NCBI GenBank assembly: GCA_015999745.1
Contig: JAECQP010000019.1
Coordinates: forward strand, 1-58,120
Source: Sphingobacteriia bacterium
GTDB taxonomy: Bacteria > Bacteroidota > Bacteroidia > Chitinophagales > Chitinophagaceae
DNA length: 58,120 nucleotides
Direction: 5' to 3'
Shown: positions 26,607 through 37,633 of the stretch, piece by piece
How the letters are laid out: every line of letters begins with the position of its first letter
How positions within the stretch are numbered: position 1 is the stretch's first letter
Notes under the pieces: model-generated
Told to the model about the DNA's origin: nothing
The model's database searches: none
Seen by the model: only the letters and a program-made list of their open reading frames with translations
Made by a program: the position numbers and the translations under genes

Positions 26607-27620
26607 TTATTTTAAACCAGATACTTCTTTCAGTTCATCCATCATCTCTTTGCTTCCTATGAACAGCGGTGTACGCTGATGCAGGCTCTCCGGTTGTATA
26701 TCCAGGATCCTTTGCGTTCCGTCTGTTGCGCATCCTCCGGCCACTTCCAGAATAAATGCGAAAGGATTTGCTTCGTAAAGCAACCTTAATTTGCCATTCG
26801 GTTTATCGGTTGTGCCCGGATACATAAAGATGCCCCCCTTAATGAGGTTACGGTGAACATCGGCCACCATACTTCCTATGTATCGCTGGGTATATGGCCC
26901 TCCGTTTTCTTTGGTCTTCCGCTGGCAACCATCAATGTATTTTCTTACCCCTTCATTATACTGGAAAAAATTACCGTGGTTCACCGAATAAAATTTACCC
27001 GTTGGCGGGCATTTGATATCCGGATGACTCAAAGAAAATTCTCCGATCGAAGGATCCAGCGTAAATCCGTTCACCCCTCTCCTGGTAGCATATACAAACA
27101 TGGTGCTTGAACCATAAATCACATAACCGGCTGCAACCTGTTTATTACCCGGTTGCAGAAAATCTTCCCTGGTACAGGGCTTACCCAGTTCACTGACCCT
27201 GCGATACACGCCAAAAATGGTTCCGATCGATACATTCACATCTATGTTGCCGCTTCCATCCAACGGATCAAAATGCACTACATATTTACTGTTATTGCTG
27301 ATTTCATCATCAAATACCACGAAATCGTCCAGTTCCTCACTTCCGATTCCTGCACAACTGATTCCGTGTTTCAGCACCCCAACAAACTGGTTGTTGGCAA
27401 ATACATCCAGCTTCTTCACATCTTCGCCCTGCACATTGATACTTCCGTCATCTCCCAGGATATCCACTAAACCTGCTTTATTCACTTCTACATTCACTCT
27501 TTTGGCAGCAAGGGCCAGGTCTCTCAACAACCGGCTCAGTTCCCCTGTGGCCGTAGGGAATTGGCGGAGCTGTTGTAAAGTAAATTCGTCGAGTGTAAGG
27601 ACGGCTCTGTTTACATTCAT
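26607..27620 (-). CDS. fbp: Class I fructose-1,6-bisphosphatase
   Basis: 337 residues, typical for the family. The metal/substrate motif FDPLDGSGNIDVNVSIGTIF and the downstream GIFMYPGT region are present. It hydrolyses fructose-1,6-bisphosphate to fructose-6-phosphate in gluconeogenesis. The start is ATG 27620. A TATCTTTA about 25 bases upstream is a near-consensus -7 element, so fbp leads the leftward operon that ends with the two NUDIX genes. Confidence 0.97.
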   Translation of the reverse strand: MNVNRAVLTLDEFTLQQLRQFPTATGELSRLLRDLALAAKRVNVEVNKAGLVDILGDDGSINVQGEDVKKLDVFANNQFVGVLKHGISCAGIGSEELDDFVVFDDEISNNSKYVVHFDPLDGSGNIDVNVSIGTIFGVYRRVSELGKPCTREDFLQPGNKQVAAGYVIYGSSTMFVYATRRGVNGFTLDPSIGEFSLSHPDIKCPPTGKFYSVNHGNFFQYNEGVRKYIDGCQRKTKENGGPYTQRYIGSMVADVHRNLIKGGIFMYPGTTDKPNGKLRLLYEANPFAFILEVAGGCATDGTQRILDIQPESLHQRTPLFIGSKEMMDELKEVSGLK

Positions 27621-27696
27621 ATTGGCAATCTTCGTTTGTATAAAGATAGTAAGGGGATATTAAAACAGGCCAATTTTTTGGCCAGTGTGTTGGGTG

Positions 27697-27704
27697 TATA
27701 TTTG
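27697..27704 (+). promoter_or_regulatory. -7 element of the aspartate kinase gene
   Basis: TATATTTG matches TAnnTTTG and ends 36 bases before the ATG at 27741. A TTTG at 27677-27680 could serve as -33 with a short 16-base spacer. Confidence 0.55.
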
Positions 27705-27740
27705 TGCTTTACCTTTACGGATTATACCTTATTCTTACCT

Positions 27741-29009
27741 ATGAAGCTATTTAAATTCGGCGGAGCAAGCGTTAACAGTGTAGACAGAATTAAAAACCTG
27801 AAATCCATTGTTGCGGATTACCGCAATGAGCCCCTGGTCATTATTGTATCGGCCATGGGTAAAACCACCAACGGGTTGGAAAAAGTAGCCGAAGCTTTTT
27901 ATGCCGGAAGAAAAGAAGACGCGCTCAACCTGTTTGAAGTGGTGAAACAGCAGCACCTTACCAATGCCAAATACCTGCTGGTAAAACAATACAATGAATG
28001 TTATCTTCAACTGGCCGATTTTTTTACAGAAGTGGAATGGCTGCTGCACGATAAACCCGTGCGCAACTACGATTACTATTACGACCAGATTGTATGTGCC
28101 GGTGAACTATTCAGTACCTGCATCATCAGCCATCATTTAACGGAAGAAGGTATTCCCAATAACTGGATGGATGTAAGAGACCTGCTGCACACCGACAATA
28201 ATTTCCGCGACGCTGCCATTGACTGGGCATACAGCAGCGCAAGAATTCCGGAAGCCATCCGCAACGCCAAACATCCTGTTACCATCACACAGGGATTTAT
28301 CGGCGCCACCGCTGACAATGAAAGCACCACGCTTGGACGCGAAGGAAGTGATTACACAGCCGCTGTATTTGCCAATATACTCCATGCAGAAAGCGTAACC
28401 ATCTGGAAAGATGTGGAAGGCATTATGAATGCAGACCCTAAACTGTTTCCGGATGCAGAGCTGATTGATGAGCTTAGCTATACAGAGGTGATCGAGATGG
28501 CTTACTATGGCGCACAGGTAATCCATCCCAAAACCATCAAACCATTACAGAATAAGCTTATTCCGCTGCTGGTAAAATGTTTTCTGGACCCCTCCCTGCC
28601 CGGCACCATCATTCACCGGAAAAGCGCCAAAAGCCTGCCGCCGATTGTGGTGGTTAAATACAACCAGGTACTGATTCATTTAAAAACACAGGACTTTTCT
28701 TTTGTGGGAGAAGAACCTATGAGCCGTTTATATCAACTCTTTGGCAAGCTGAAAATCAGGCCCAACCTAATTCAGACAGGAGCAGTAAGCCTGCAGCTCT
28801 GCATGGACAATCATCCGGAAAAAATTGACCTGCTGGCACAGGAAGCCAGTGTATTATTTGATGTACAGATAGAAAAACAACTCAGCCTGCTCACCATCCG
28901 GCATTACAACAAATCGGTACTGGATCAGCTCACTGCAGGGCAGCAGATGATATTAAGGCAACAGACACCGGAAACCATCCAGTATGTGTTGAGGGGAAAT
29001 AACCTGTAG
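27741..29009 (+). CDS. Aspartate kinase, monofunctional
   Basis: 422 residues starting with MKLFKFGGASV, the kinase N-terminus. The GREGSDYTAA motif (about residue 200) and DVEGIMNADPKL are typical for the amino-acid-kinase domain. The C-terminal ~130 residues take the place of the ACT regulatory domains. It phosphorylates aspartate, the first step towards lysine, threonine and methionine. The start follows a TATATTTG promoter element; in-frame codons before it lie upstream of that promoter. Divergent from fbp. Confidence 0.95.
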   Translation: MKLFKFGGASVNSVDRIKNLKSIVADYRNEPLVIIVSAMGKTTNGLEKVAEAFYAGRKEDALNLFEVVKQQHLTNAKYLLVKQYNECYLQLADFFTEVEWLLHDKPVRNYDYYYDQIVCAGELFSTCIISHHLTEEGIPNNWMDVRDLLHTDNNFRDAAIDWAYSSARIPEAIRNAKHPVTITQGFIGATADNESTTLGREGSDYTAAVFANILHAESVTIWKDVEGIMNADPKLFPDAELIDELSYTEVIEMAYYGAQVIHPKTIKPLQNKLIPLLVKCFLDPSLPGTIIHRKSAKSLPPIVVVKYNQVLIHLKTQDFSFVGEEPMSRLYQLFGKLKIRPNLIQTGAVSLQLCMDNHPEKIDLLAQEASVLFDVQIEKQLSLLTIRHYNKSVLDQLTAGQQMILRQQTPETIQYVLRGNNL

Positions 29010-29024
29010 AAGGCAGTTGAAATT

Positions 29025-29786
29025 TTAACGGCTCAGTATGGTATACTGTCCTTTCTTGTTGATGGAAATCAGCGGTAACTTCCGGTTGGATTCAAAATAA
29101 TCGAAAGCTTCTTTAAGCCCGTCCACCAGTTCCTGATAGCCGGGTGTTCCGTCAATGGCTTTTTTCAGTACCACACTGTTTTTCTGGTTATTGAACCGAA
29201 CGGGGAAAATATGTACCGGAATAAATTGTTGCCCCTGTTCCAATGCATACGCAGAAAGAATATACAACTCTTCTACCTGGTCGTTCTGAATAGGGATACA
29301 GCCAATGGTGGAGCAGGAACCATGAATAAATATTTCACCGCCCGGATTGGTAGGGTCGCTGTGCACTCTGTCGGCCATATTGGGGTAATTCAATCCCAGC
29401 GATAAATGATACTTGCTGTTGGGGTTAAGTTCATTGATATAATAAAACCCCTCAGGAACCTGGTAATCCCCTTCCATGCGCTTGGGCCCGAGCGAACCGG
29501 ACAAGGCGCAAACCTTATAGGTTTTCAGTAAACGGAATTGTTCCTGGCTGCTGTTACGCACCCAGACTTCCATCTGGCTGTCGTATTTAAAACTACGCAG
29601 GTACAATTGCTTTGCCGGCCAGGATAACCCAGCTTCTTCAAACTGCTTTTTCAATCCATCTTCTTTTTGCCTGAGCGCAGCAGCTACCCTTGGGTAGTTC
29701 CGCTGATTATTCAGAAAAGAAGACTGTGCTGTTGCCGTTATGCAAAGCAATGTACCCGCGCAATATGTAATCCATTTTTTAATCAT
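29025..29786 (-). CDS. L,D-transpeptidase (YkuD/YafK-like), exported
   Basis: 253 residues with a signal peptide (to about residue 20, ITATAQ). The catalytic motif IHGSCSTIGCIPI contains the conserved His and the nucleophilic Cys (about residues 150-162). The preceding EGDYQVPEGFYYI stretch is the usual YafK-type strand. Such enzymes form or cut L,D cross-links in peptidoglycan or attach proteins to it. It follows the M14 peptidase gene by 7 bases and is probably co-transcribed. Confidence 0.92.
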   Translation of the reverse strand: MIKKWITYCAGTLLCITATAQSSFLNNQRNYPRVAAALRQKEDGLKKQFEEAGLSWPAKQLYLRSFKYDSQMEVWVRNSSQEQFRLLKTYKVCALSGSLGPKRMEGDYQVPEGFYYINELNPNSKYHLSLGLNYPNMADRVHSDPTNPGGEIFIHGSCSTIGCIPIQNDQVEELYILSAYALEQGQQFIPVHIFPVRFNNQKNSVVLKKAIDGTPGYQELVDGLKEAFDYFESNRKLPLISINKKGQYTILSR

Positions 29787-29793
29787 GCTCGTT

Positions 29794-32352
29794 CTATCGG
29801 ATCAGGTCTCCAAAATACACTGCATTCATAAACAGCTTGGAAGTACCCAGCCAGAATGCCCTAAAATTAAGATTATCCACCATAGAAACGACACGGCCCC
29901 TGCCAATATTGTCAATATTAACAACTGCCGTATTCTTTACCATGTTTTTATAGCCCCTATATATATAACCACTTTGTAATGGGTTCTCCGTATACAGTAC
30001 GGGAGCGTCATAAGTACCATTGTTTTTATCCATGAACAGGTTATTGGATTTAAAAATGGACAGGTAGGGGCTGCTGTAACCGTAACCCAAAGGATGCGTT
30101 AAATCCACTTTCGCTTCGAACAGGGAACCCGTCATGTCTTTTGCGCGGGTTTCATCGGAACGGAGGAAGTAAGGCAGTTGCAGCGTGGTATCTTTTTTTA
30201 TTTCCGTTGAACGGAAAAGGACTTTGGTGAAATTGTTATTAGCCAGCCATTTGGTAGCGTCTTCCGTAGCAATCAGGGTTCCGCCACCGGCAATCCAGGT
30301 TCTTAACTTTTCCTGCGCACCCTTATCCAGGGTTCCATAAGCGCCCGAAGGCATGATGATCACATTGTAACGGGATGGGTTGATATTACCGAAACGCTCC
30401 ACATCCACAATGCTCACCGGAATTTTGAAACGCACATCCAGCATATGCCAAATCTCACCTACATCATTGGGGCTGGTTCCTGCACCGCCAAACATCATAA
30501 TGCGAGGTAGTTTCACCGGAACAAAGCTGTTACTGCCCAGATCAATTCCACCGGAAGCCAGTCCGGTAGGGAGCGCAAATACTTCCACCCCGCTGTTACC
30601 TACACAGTCGTCTATCAGGTTGGCCAGTACTTCGCCTCTCTGGCCGGCGCCCTGCAGGCCGATCGGAATTACAATGGTTCCGTAATCAAATAATTCGTCC
30701 TTTCCATTGAGCTGCATTTTAAACTGCTTGGTAGCCACTTTGGCCACCACACCCTTCGACTGTAACTTATAGAGCAACTGAGGCGTGTAGTATTCACTCC
30801 AGCGGAATGCATAGGCATAGGCGTTACCGGCATGATGGGTATTCAGGCCCAGCGGCTTCAGTTGTTCAATTTTATCACCGGTAATCCCTGCAGCATTTTT
30901 CAGCTCAGCATAAGGCAGTCCGAATGCCAGCGGCATGGTCCAGGAAGTAACATCATAGAACAGGCTGTCTTTGTATTCCAGTGTTTTTTCAAACACTGTT
31001 TTAATGATCTTAAATTGTTTCTGGCTGGAAGGAATCACATACGCAGAAGCTGCTTTGAATGTTTTGCCATCTGCCGTAAGATCCTGCTTCAATGCATAGA
31101 TATCCACCTGATGTCTCAGCAACATCTGGATGAAGATATTGGTCTTTGCCTTATCATTGGCATCTCCAAATACAAATGCTTTTGTTGGAAATGCATCTGC
31201 TTCTTTGGCCACCTCTTTAAAGAAATCGCGTTGGTAATTCAGCATCTCCTTTCTCAATCCATTGGCAGCCGCCACTGTGGAAAGCGCTGCAGTAAACTGG
31301 TTGCGGATGGTAAATGCGAAGGTGAGCAGACCATTATCGGTTTCCTGAACATGCCCGCGGCTGCTGGCCTGCTCAAACAGGATACCTACGCCGCCATTGA
31401 TATCCGGGTAGGTGGATCCTTTTCCATAATAAAAATCATCATAGCCTTCTTTGGTAAAATACAATGAACCGATACTGTCTAAGAATTTAGCATGATAGTT
31501 ACCAATGGCGCCTGTTAACTCCTGGTTCTTTAAAGGCGTATTGGGATTTACACGGGAAGGAACTCCGGGCTGAAAAAAGAAACTGGAATTGGATCCCATT
31601 TCGTGGTGATCCGTTAAGATATTGGGTTTCCACTGATGAAAAAGCGCCAGCCTGTTCTGGCTTTCCTGGTGTTGCGCCGGCAGCCAGTCGCGGTTCAGAT
31701 CAAACCAGTAGTGGTTGAATCTTCCGCCCGGCCATACTTCATTGTATTCCCTTGCATTGGGGTCAGATACCATTGTCTGGCTCTTGTGCATGTTCACCCA
31801 ACTGGCAAAGCGGTTGAGCCCGTCGGGATTGAAAGAAGGATCAAGCAGGATTACCGTATTGTTCAGCATGGCATCCACTTCCGGCCCTTCTGCGGCTGCC
31901 AGGTAATAGGCAGACAACAGCGAAGCATTGGCACCACTGCTCTCATTGCCATGAATGCTGTATCCCATCCATACCACCACGGGCATGTCGGCGATATTCA
32001 ACCCCGCAGACTTACCGGGCTCGGTCAGTTGCAGGTGTTGCTGGCGAATGGATTCCAGGTTTTGGTGGTTCTTTGGCGAGGTAATGATCAATGCCAGTTG
32101 CGGGCGGCCTTCATAGGTAACACCCAATGGCCGGAGGGTAACCCTGTCGGAAGCCGCGTCAATGGCTTTCATGTAATTCACCAAACGGTCATGCGTAACA
32201 TGCCACTCACCTACCTGGTGCCCGATCACCGAAGGGGGCGTTGGGATGGCAGGATTGTAGCGAACATTTTTGGGGAGGTAGTAAGAAAGATCCTGCGCAA
32301 ATAACAGGACACTTGTTGAACAGAACAATGCCAACAGTAATAATTTTCTCAT
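29794..32352 (-). CDS. Exported M14 zinc carboxypeptidase
   Basis: 852 residues. A signal peptide (to about residue 19) precedes an M14 catalytic domain: zinc ligands in SIHGNESSGA (HxxE, about residue 123), substrate-binding LLDPSFNPDGLNR, DHHEMGSNSSF and the candidate catalytic Glu in GILFEQASS. The C-terminal ~400 residues include a glutamine-amidotransferase-like region (about 600-700), an arrangement common in large Bacteroidota M14 proteins. It probably digests peptides in the periplasm or outside. Confidence 0.93.
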   Translation of the reverse strand: MRKLLLLALFCSTSVLLFAQDLSYYLPKNVRYNPAIPTPPSVIGHQVGEWHVTHDRLVNYMKAIDAASDRVTLRPLGVTYEGRPQLALIITSPKNHQNLESIRQQHLQLTEPGKSAGLNIADMPVVVWMGYSIHGNESSGANASLLSAYYLAAAEGPEVDAMLNNTVILLDPSFNPDGLNRFASWVNMHKSQTMVSDPNAREYNEVWPGGRFNHYWFDLNRDWLPAQHQESQNRLALFHQWKPNILTDHHEMGSNSSFFFQPGVPSRVNPNTPLKNQELTGAIGNYHAKFLDSIGSLYFTKEGYDDFYYGKGSTYPDINGGVGILFEQASSRGHVQETDNGLLTFAFTIRNQFTAALSTVAAANGLRKEMLNYQRDFFKEVAKEADAFPTKAFVFGDANDKAKTNIFIQMLLRHQVDIYALKQDLTADGKTFKAASAYVIPSSQKQFKIIKTVFEKTLEYKDSLFYDVTSWTMPLAFGLPYAELKNAAGITGDKIEQLKPLGLNTHHAGNAYAYAFRWSEYYTPQLLYKLQSKGVVAKVATKQFKMQLNGKDELFDYGTIVIPIGLQGAGQRGEVLANLIDDCVGNSGVEVFALPTGLASGGIDLGSNSFVPVKLPRIMMFGGAGTSPNDVGEIWHMLDVRFKIPVSIVDVERFGNINPSRYNVIIMPSGAYGTLDKGAQEKLRTWIAGGGTLIATEDATKWLANNNFTKVLFRSTEIKKDTTLQLPYFLRSDETRAKDMTGSLFEAKVDLTHPLGYGYSSPYLSIFKSNNLFMDKNNGTYDAPVLYTENPLQSGYIYRGYKNMVKNTAVVNIDNIGRGRVVSMVDNLNFRAFWLGTSKLFMNAVYFGDLIR

Positions 32353-32466
32353 GAATCGTTATTTAGGTATGGGAAGGTAACAAAAAAGCAAAGAATTTGC
32401 TGTCCGGGTTACCCGATTTCACCTATTCCCTGTCGGGACGATCCCTGTTGGGGCGATTCCTGCCGG

Positions 32467-34128
<1,662 letters not shown>

Positions 34129-34213
34129 TTACGGGCGTATTCCCGGAAGGAGATTTCCGTGTAATTTTTATGTTATGCTTTGATGCAAAGCGCCCGCAAG
34201 TGCCTGATTTTGA

Positions 34214-34221
34214 TAAGTTTG
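34214..34221 (+). promoter_or_regulatory. -7 element of the phosphoesterase gene
   Basis: TAAGTTTG matches TAnnTTTG and ends 17 bases before the ATG at 34239. It supports that ATG over in-frame starts further upstream. Confidence 0.5.
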
Positions 34222-34238
34222 CCCCAAATCAGCTAAAA

Positions 34239-35078
34239 ATGTCTCCCAAAGCGCCACAAAACTTAAGCAGAAGATCGTTTATCCGCAATATTTCCCTGGC
34301 CTCCGCGGTACTGCTTACCGGTAAAGTCGCCAACCTGTCTGCGGCAGAAGTATTTGAGCTCCGCAGCAAGGTAAAACTGCGTTTTGTGGTGGCTTCCGAT
34401 TCGCACTACGGTCAGCCCAACACTTTGTTTGATGAAATGATCGAAAAAATGACCGGCGTGGTCAACCAGTTCCATAACAGCAGTAAACTGGATTTCTGCG
34501 TAATCAACGGAGACATTATTCACGACGACAAAAAATTCCTTGAACCGGCCAAACAAAAACTGGATGCATTGACCATGCCTTATTATGTAACAAGGGGCAA
34601 CCACGATATGGTTACGCCGGAACACTGGCAACAGGTATGGAATATGCCGTTGAACCATGATGTAACGGTAAACAATACCGGCATCATTTTGGGCGATACT
34701 TCCGATGGTAAGGGAGGATATGTTTCTCCCGATCTGCAATGGCTGGAATCCAGGCTGGAGGCGCACAAAAACAAAAAACAGGTACTGCTCTTCCTGCATA
34801 TACCACAGGCCAAATGGACCAAACACGCCATTGACACTCCCGCACTTTTTGAACTGATTGGCAGGTACAGTAATATTAAGGCAGTATTCCACGGACATGA
34901 ACACGACCAGGACGGTGTAAAAATGCAGGGAACCATTCCGTTCCTCTTCGATTCACATATCGGTGGTAACTGGGGTACCGCCTACAAGGGATTCAGGGTA
35001 GTTGAATTACTGAAAGATGGTACACTGATCACCTATATGATGAACCCCGTAGATAAACTCAACGAATTAAAATATTAA
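34239..35078 (+). CDS. Metallophosphoesterase with a twin-arginine signal
   Basis: 279 residues. The N-terminus has a Tat signal (SRRSFIR at residues 10-16, then a hydrophobic stretch to about 32), so the protein is exported folded. The calcineurin-like metal motifs follow in order: SDSHYG, NGDIIHD, RGNHDM and HGHEHD. The substrate (phosphodiester or monoester) is unknown. ATG 34239 is chosen because it directly precedes the Tat signal and follows a promoter -7 element; a longer frame would begin before the promoter. The stop abuts the converging tsaD stop. Confidence 0.92.
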   Translation: MSPKAPQNLSRRSFIRNISLASAVLLTGKVANLSAAEVFELRSKVKLRFVVASDSHYGQPNTLFDEMIEKMTGVVNQFHNSSKLDFCVINGDIIHDDKKFLEPAKQKLDALTMPYYVTRGNHDMVTPEHWQQVWNMPLNHDVTVNNTGIILGDTSDGKGGYVSPDLQWLESRLEAHKNKKQVLLFLHIPQAKWTKHAIDTPALFELIGRYSNIKAVFHGHEHDQDGVKMQGTIPFLFDSHIGGNWGTAYKGFRVVELLKDGTLITYMMNPVDKLNELKY

Positions 35079-36089
35079 TTACCATTCGGCTCTGGCAGAA
35101 GGACCTGTTTCGAGCGGGCTGAATTGCGCTGCCTGGTATTTATAATACCCGGTAATGGCAATCATGGCTGCATTGTCGGTACAATAGTCGAAAGAAGGTA
35201 CAAAGGTTTTCCATCCATGCTTAGCGCCAAGGGTCTCAATACCATTGCGCAACCCGCTGTTGGCGCTTACGCCCCCCGCCAGGCAAACCTGTTTAATGCC
35301 TGTCTGCACCACTGCTTTTTTAATTTTCTTCAGCAGGATCTGTACAATGGTATGTTGAACGGAAGCGCAGAGGTCACTCCTGTTTTCCAGGATAAATTCC
35401 GGTGTTTGTTTTTGCAGAAAATACAATACAGATGTTTTCAGTCCGCTGAAAGAAAAATTCAGCTCCGGGATCTGTGGCTCGGCAAACTTAAACCGCAGCG
35501 GATCCCCATCCCCGGCATACTTATCTATTAATGGACCACCCGGGTAAGGCAGTCCCAGCAACTTGGCCGTTTTATCAAATGCCTCTCCCGCCGCGTCATC
35601 GATGGTTTCGCCAATCACTTGCAGCTCCAGCGGCGATTTAGCCAGCACAATCTGTGTATGGCCGCCACTTACGGTTAGGCACAAAAAGGGAAATGACGGG
35701 CGGCTCACGGGAATCAGGTTGGCCAGTACGTGCGCCTGCATATGATGCACGGCAATCAAAGGCTTGTTCAAAGCGATGGCCAGTGATTTGGCAAACTGCG
35801 CCCCTACCAGCAGGCTGCCAATCAGCCCGGGCGCCTGCGTAAAAGCGATGGCATCGATCTGTGCGAGTCCGGCTGTTGGATCGGAGAAAGCGGCTTTCAG
35901 CGCCTGGTCCACTACCGGAACAATATTTTGCATATGTGCACGGCTGGCAAGTTCAGGAACCACTCCGCCATACTGTTCGTGCACAGCCTGGCTGGCAATA
36001 ACATTACTCCGTATGCCTCCGTTCACGCAAACGGATGCTGCGGTTTCATCGCAGGACGATTCAATGGCTAAAATAGTAACAGGCTTCAA
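35079..36089 (-). CDS. tsaD: tRNA N6-adenosine threonylcarbamoyltransferase TsaD
   Basis: 336 residues from the TTG at 36089. The N-terminal ILAIESSCDETAASV, the metal-binding VHHMQAH, LTVSGGHTQ and C-terminal CLAGGVSANSGLR are all diagnostic. TsaD transfers the threonylcarbamoyl group to A37 of ANN-reading tRNAs, an essential modification. An ATG at 36125 is in frame, but a TAGTTTTG promoter element lies between the two, inside the first codons of the longer version, so the TTG is more likely used; family proteins also begin a few residues before ILAIESS. Confidence 0.95.
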   Translation of the reverse strand: MKPVTILAIESSCDETAASVCVNGGIRSNVIASQAVHEQYGGVVPELASRAHMQNIVPVVDQALKAAFSDPTAGLAQIDAIAFTQAPGLIGSLLVGAQFAKSLAIALNKPLIAVHHMQAHVLANLIPVSRPSFPFLCLTVSGGHTQIVLAKSPLELQVIGETIDDAAGEAFDKTAKLLGLPYPGGPLIDKYAGDGDPLRFKFAEPQIPELNFSFSGLKTSVLYFLQKQTPEFILENRSDLCASVQHTIVQILLKKIKKAVVQTGIKQVCLAGGVSANSGLRNGIETLGAKHGWKTFVPSFDYCTDNAAMIAITGYYKYQAAQFSPLETGPSARAEW

Positions 36090-36112
36090 GTTTACTGCTT
36101 CAATTAAGGTTG

Positions 36113-36120
36113 CAAAACTA
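36113..36120 (-). promoter_or_regulatory. -7 element of tsaD
   Basis: TAGTTTTG on the minus strand matches TAnnTTTG, 23 bases before the TTG at 36089. It overlaps codons 2-4 of the longer possible reading frame. Confidence 0.45.
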
Positions 36121-36147
36121 ACCAAAGATGTTGGAGTATGCAGCAGC

Positions 36148-37395
36148 CTATTTTGTTCTGATCGCTACAACCGGATCCATTTTAGCTGCAATGGAAGCAG
36201 GGATGATCCCGGCGAGGATACCGAGCGCAATACAAATACCCAGGGCAAGTCCGATAATATCAGGCGCTATATAAATAGGGAACGGCAATACCGTACTGAG
36301 TACAACAGAGAGGAGCCATACCAGGGCCAACCCTACCAATCCGCCAATAATACAGAGGAAGGCGCTCTCAATCAGGAACTCTGTGAGTATGGTGCTGCGC
36401 TTGGCGCCAATAGCTTTCTTAAGACCAATCTGGCTGGTTCTTTCGCGAACGGTAACAAACATAATATTGGCTACCCCAAATGCGCCCACAATCAGGCTCA
36501 ATCCGGCAATAGCCCATCCACCGGTACTGACCTGGCCAAAGAATCCTTTTACCTGGTCACTGAACATGGCCACATCATTGCAGGAAAAATTATCTTCCTG
36601 CGTGGGGCTCAGTTTCCGCAACTGGCGCATGACCCCGTTCAGTTCATCCGCTAAAGCGGAAGAAGCAATCCCTGATTTACCCTGCACAATGATGCTCGGA
36701 TTGTTGTTGTCCGGATTAAAGATGCCGGCAAAATAACGATAGGCTACTATCACACTGTTATCGTAATCATATCCTCCCACAAAACTTTGCCCCTGCTTTT
36801 TAACAACCCCTGCCACGTAAATTCTTCTTCCACCAAAAGACACTTCCTTCCCCACCGCTTTTTCGGCGCTTCCGAACAATTCATCGGCTATTTTATAACC
36901 GATCACGCCCACACTGGTTCCCCGGCTGAAATCGGATTCGTTCAGGTAACGGCCATGATCCACTTCTATCGTCTGGATATTGCTGAATTCATTGGAAACG
37001 CCATAGAGTCCTACATTGCTGAGGATATTGTCGGCATAGTTCAGGTTAATATTGGTGCTTACGAAAAATGCCGCATAAGCAGCCAGTTGACTCTTGTTTT
37101 TGATGAACCGGACCTCATCATATTTCATGGCCGGACGCTTTATATATTTCCACCACGGATAGTCCGGTCCGCCGCCATAGTTCCATTTATCGACATAGAT
37201 GGTATTGGTACCAAGCGATTTAAGGTCGTTCTGCACCTTGCGTTCCAGGCTGTCTACTGTTGCGAGCACCCCGATAATGCAGAAAATACCAATGGTAATT
37301 CCAAACAGGGAAAGAAAAGTTCGCAGTTTATTTACTTTCAGCTCCTGCAGGGCCATCCGGAAGCTGTTCCATAAAATACTCAACAGTTTAAGCAT
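36148..37395 (-). CDS. ABC transporter permease, MacB/FtsX family
   Basis: 415 residues: one N-terminal helix (about 27-47, FLSLFGITIGIFCIIGVLA), a periplasmic MacB-core domain (about 50-280) and three C-terminal helices with the coupling motif QIGLKKAIGAKR. It lacks a neighbouring ATPase or adaptor in this window, so it must use partners encoded elsewhere or act alone. ATG 37395 is preferred to a TTG two codons upstream. It lies 58 bases before the tsaD TTG and may share its transcript in part. Confidence 0.93.
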   Translation of the reverse strand: MLKLLSILWNSFRMALQELKVNKLRTFLSLFGITIGIFCIIGVLATVDSLERKVQNDLKSLGTNTIYVDKWNYGGGPDYPWWKYIKRPAMKYDEVRFIKNKSQLAAYAAFFVSTNINLNYADNILSNVGLYGVSNEFSNIQTIEVDHGRYLNESDFSRGTSVGVIGYKIADELFGSAEKAVGKEVSFGGRRIYVAGVVKKQGQSFVGGYDYDNSVIVAYRYFAGIFNPDNNNPSIIVQGKSGIASSALADELNGVMRQLRKLSPTQEDNFSCNDVAMFSDQVKGFFGQVSTGGWAIAGLSLIVGAFGVANIMFVTVRERTSQIGLKKAIGAKRSTILTEFLIESAFLCIIGGLVGLALVWLLSVVLSTVLPFPIYIAPDIIGLALGICIALGILAGIIPASIAAKMDPVVAIRTK

Positions 37396-37523
37396 ACTCA
37401 AATGTAATAAGCCCGCGCTTTATCTGAACTTTATTTTATGTAAGCGGTTGATTGGGCTGTTCAACCTATGGATATAAATGATAATAACAATTTCCACAAA
37501 GCCGATATTATCAACATTTTCAG

Positions 37524-37577
37524 AACCAATTCAGTCTTAATTGGTTAGAAAATTACTCGAAAAACAATTTTTTCGAG
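37524..37577. promoter_or_regulatory. Two dyads upstream of the sdh promoter
   Basis: AACCAATT-N7-AATTGGTT (37524-37546) and CTCGAAAAA-N4-TTTTTCGAG (37556-37577) sit just before the sdh -7 element, the second about where the -33 contact would fall. ATTACTCGA occurs twice (37552 and 37584). They may be operators; the regulator is unknown. Confidence 0.45.
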
Positions 37578-37597
37578 AATGGCATTACTCGATCCGT

Positions 37598-37605
37598 TAA
37601 ATTTG
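37598..37605 (+). promoter_or_regulatory. -7 element of the sdhCAB operon
   Basis: TAAATTTG matches TAnnTTTG, 28 bases before the sdhC ATG. The -33 region is weak and is occupied by a dyad, which would suit an activated or repressed promoter. Confidence 0.6.
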
Positions 37606-37633
37606 CGCAGATTTAATCAAATATTCTTGCTTT

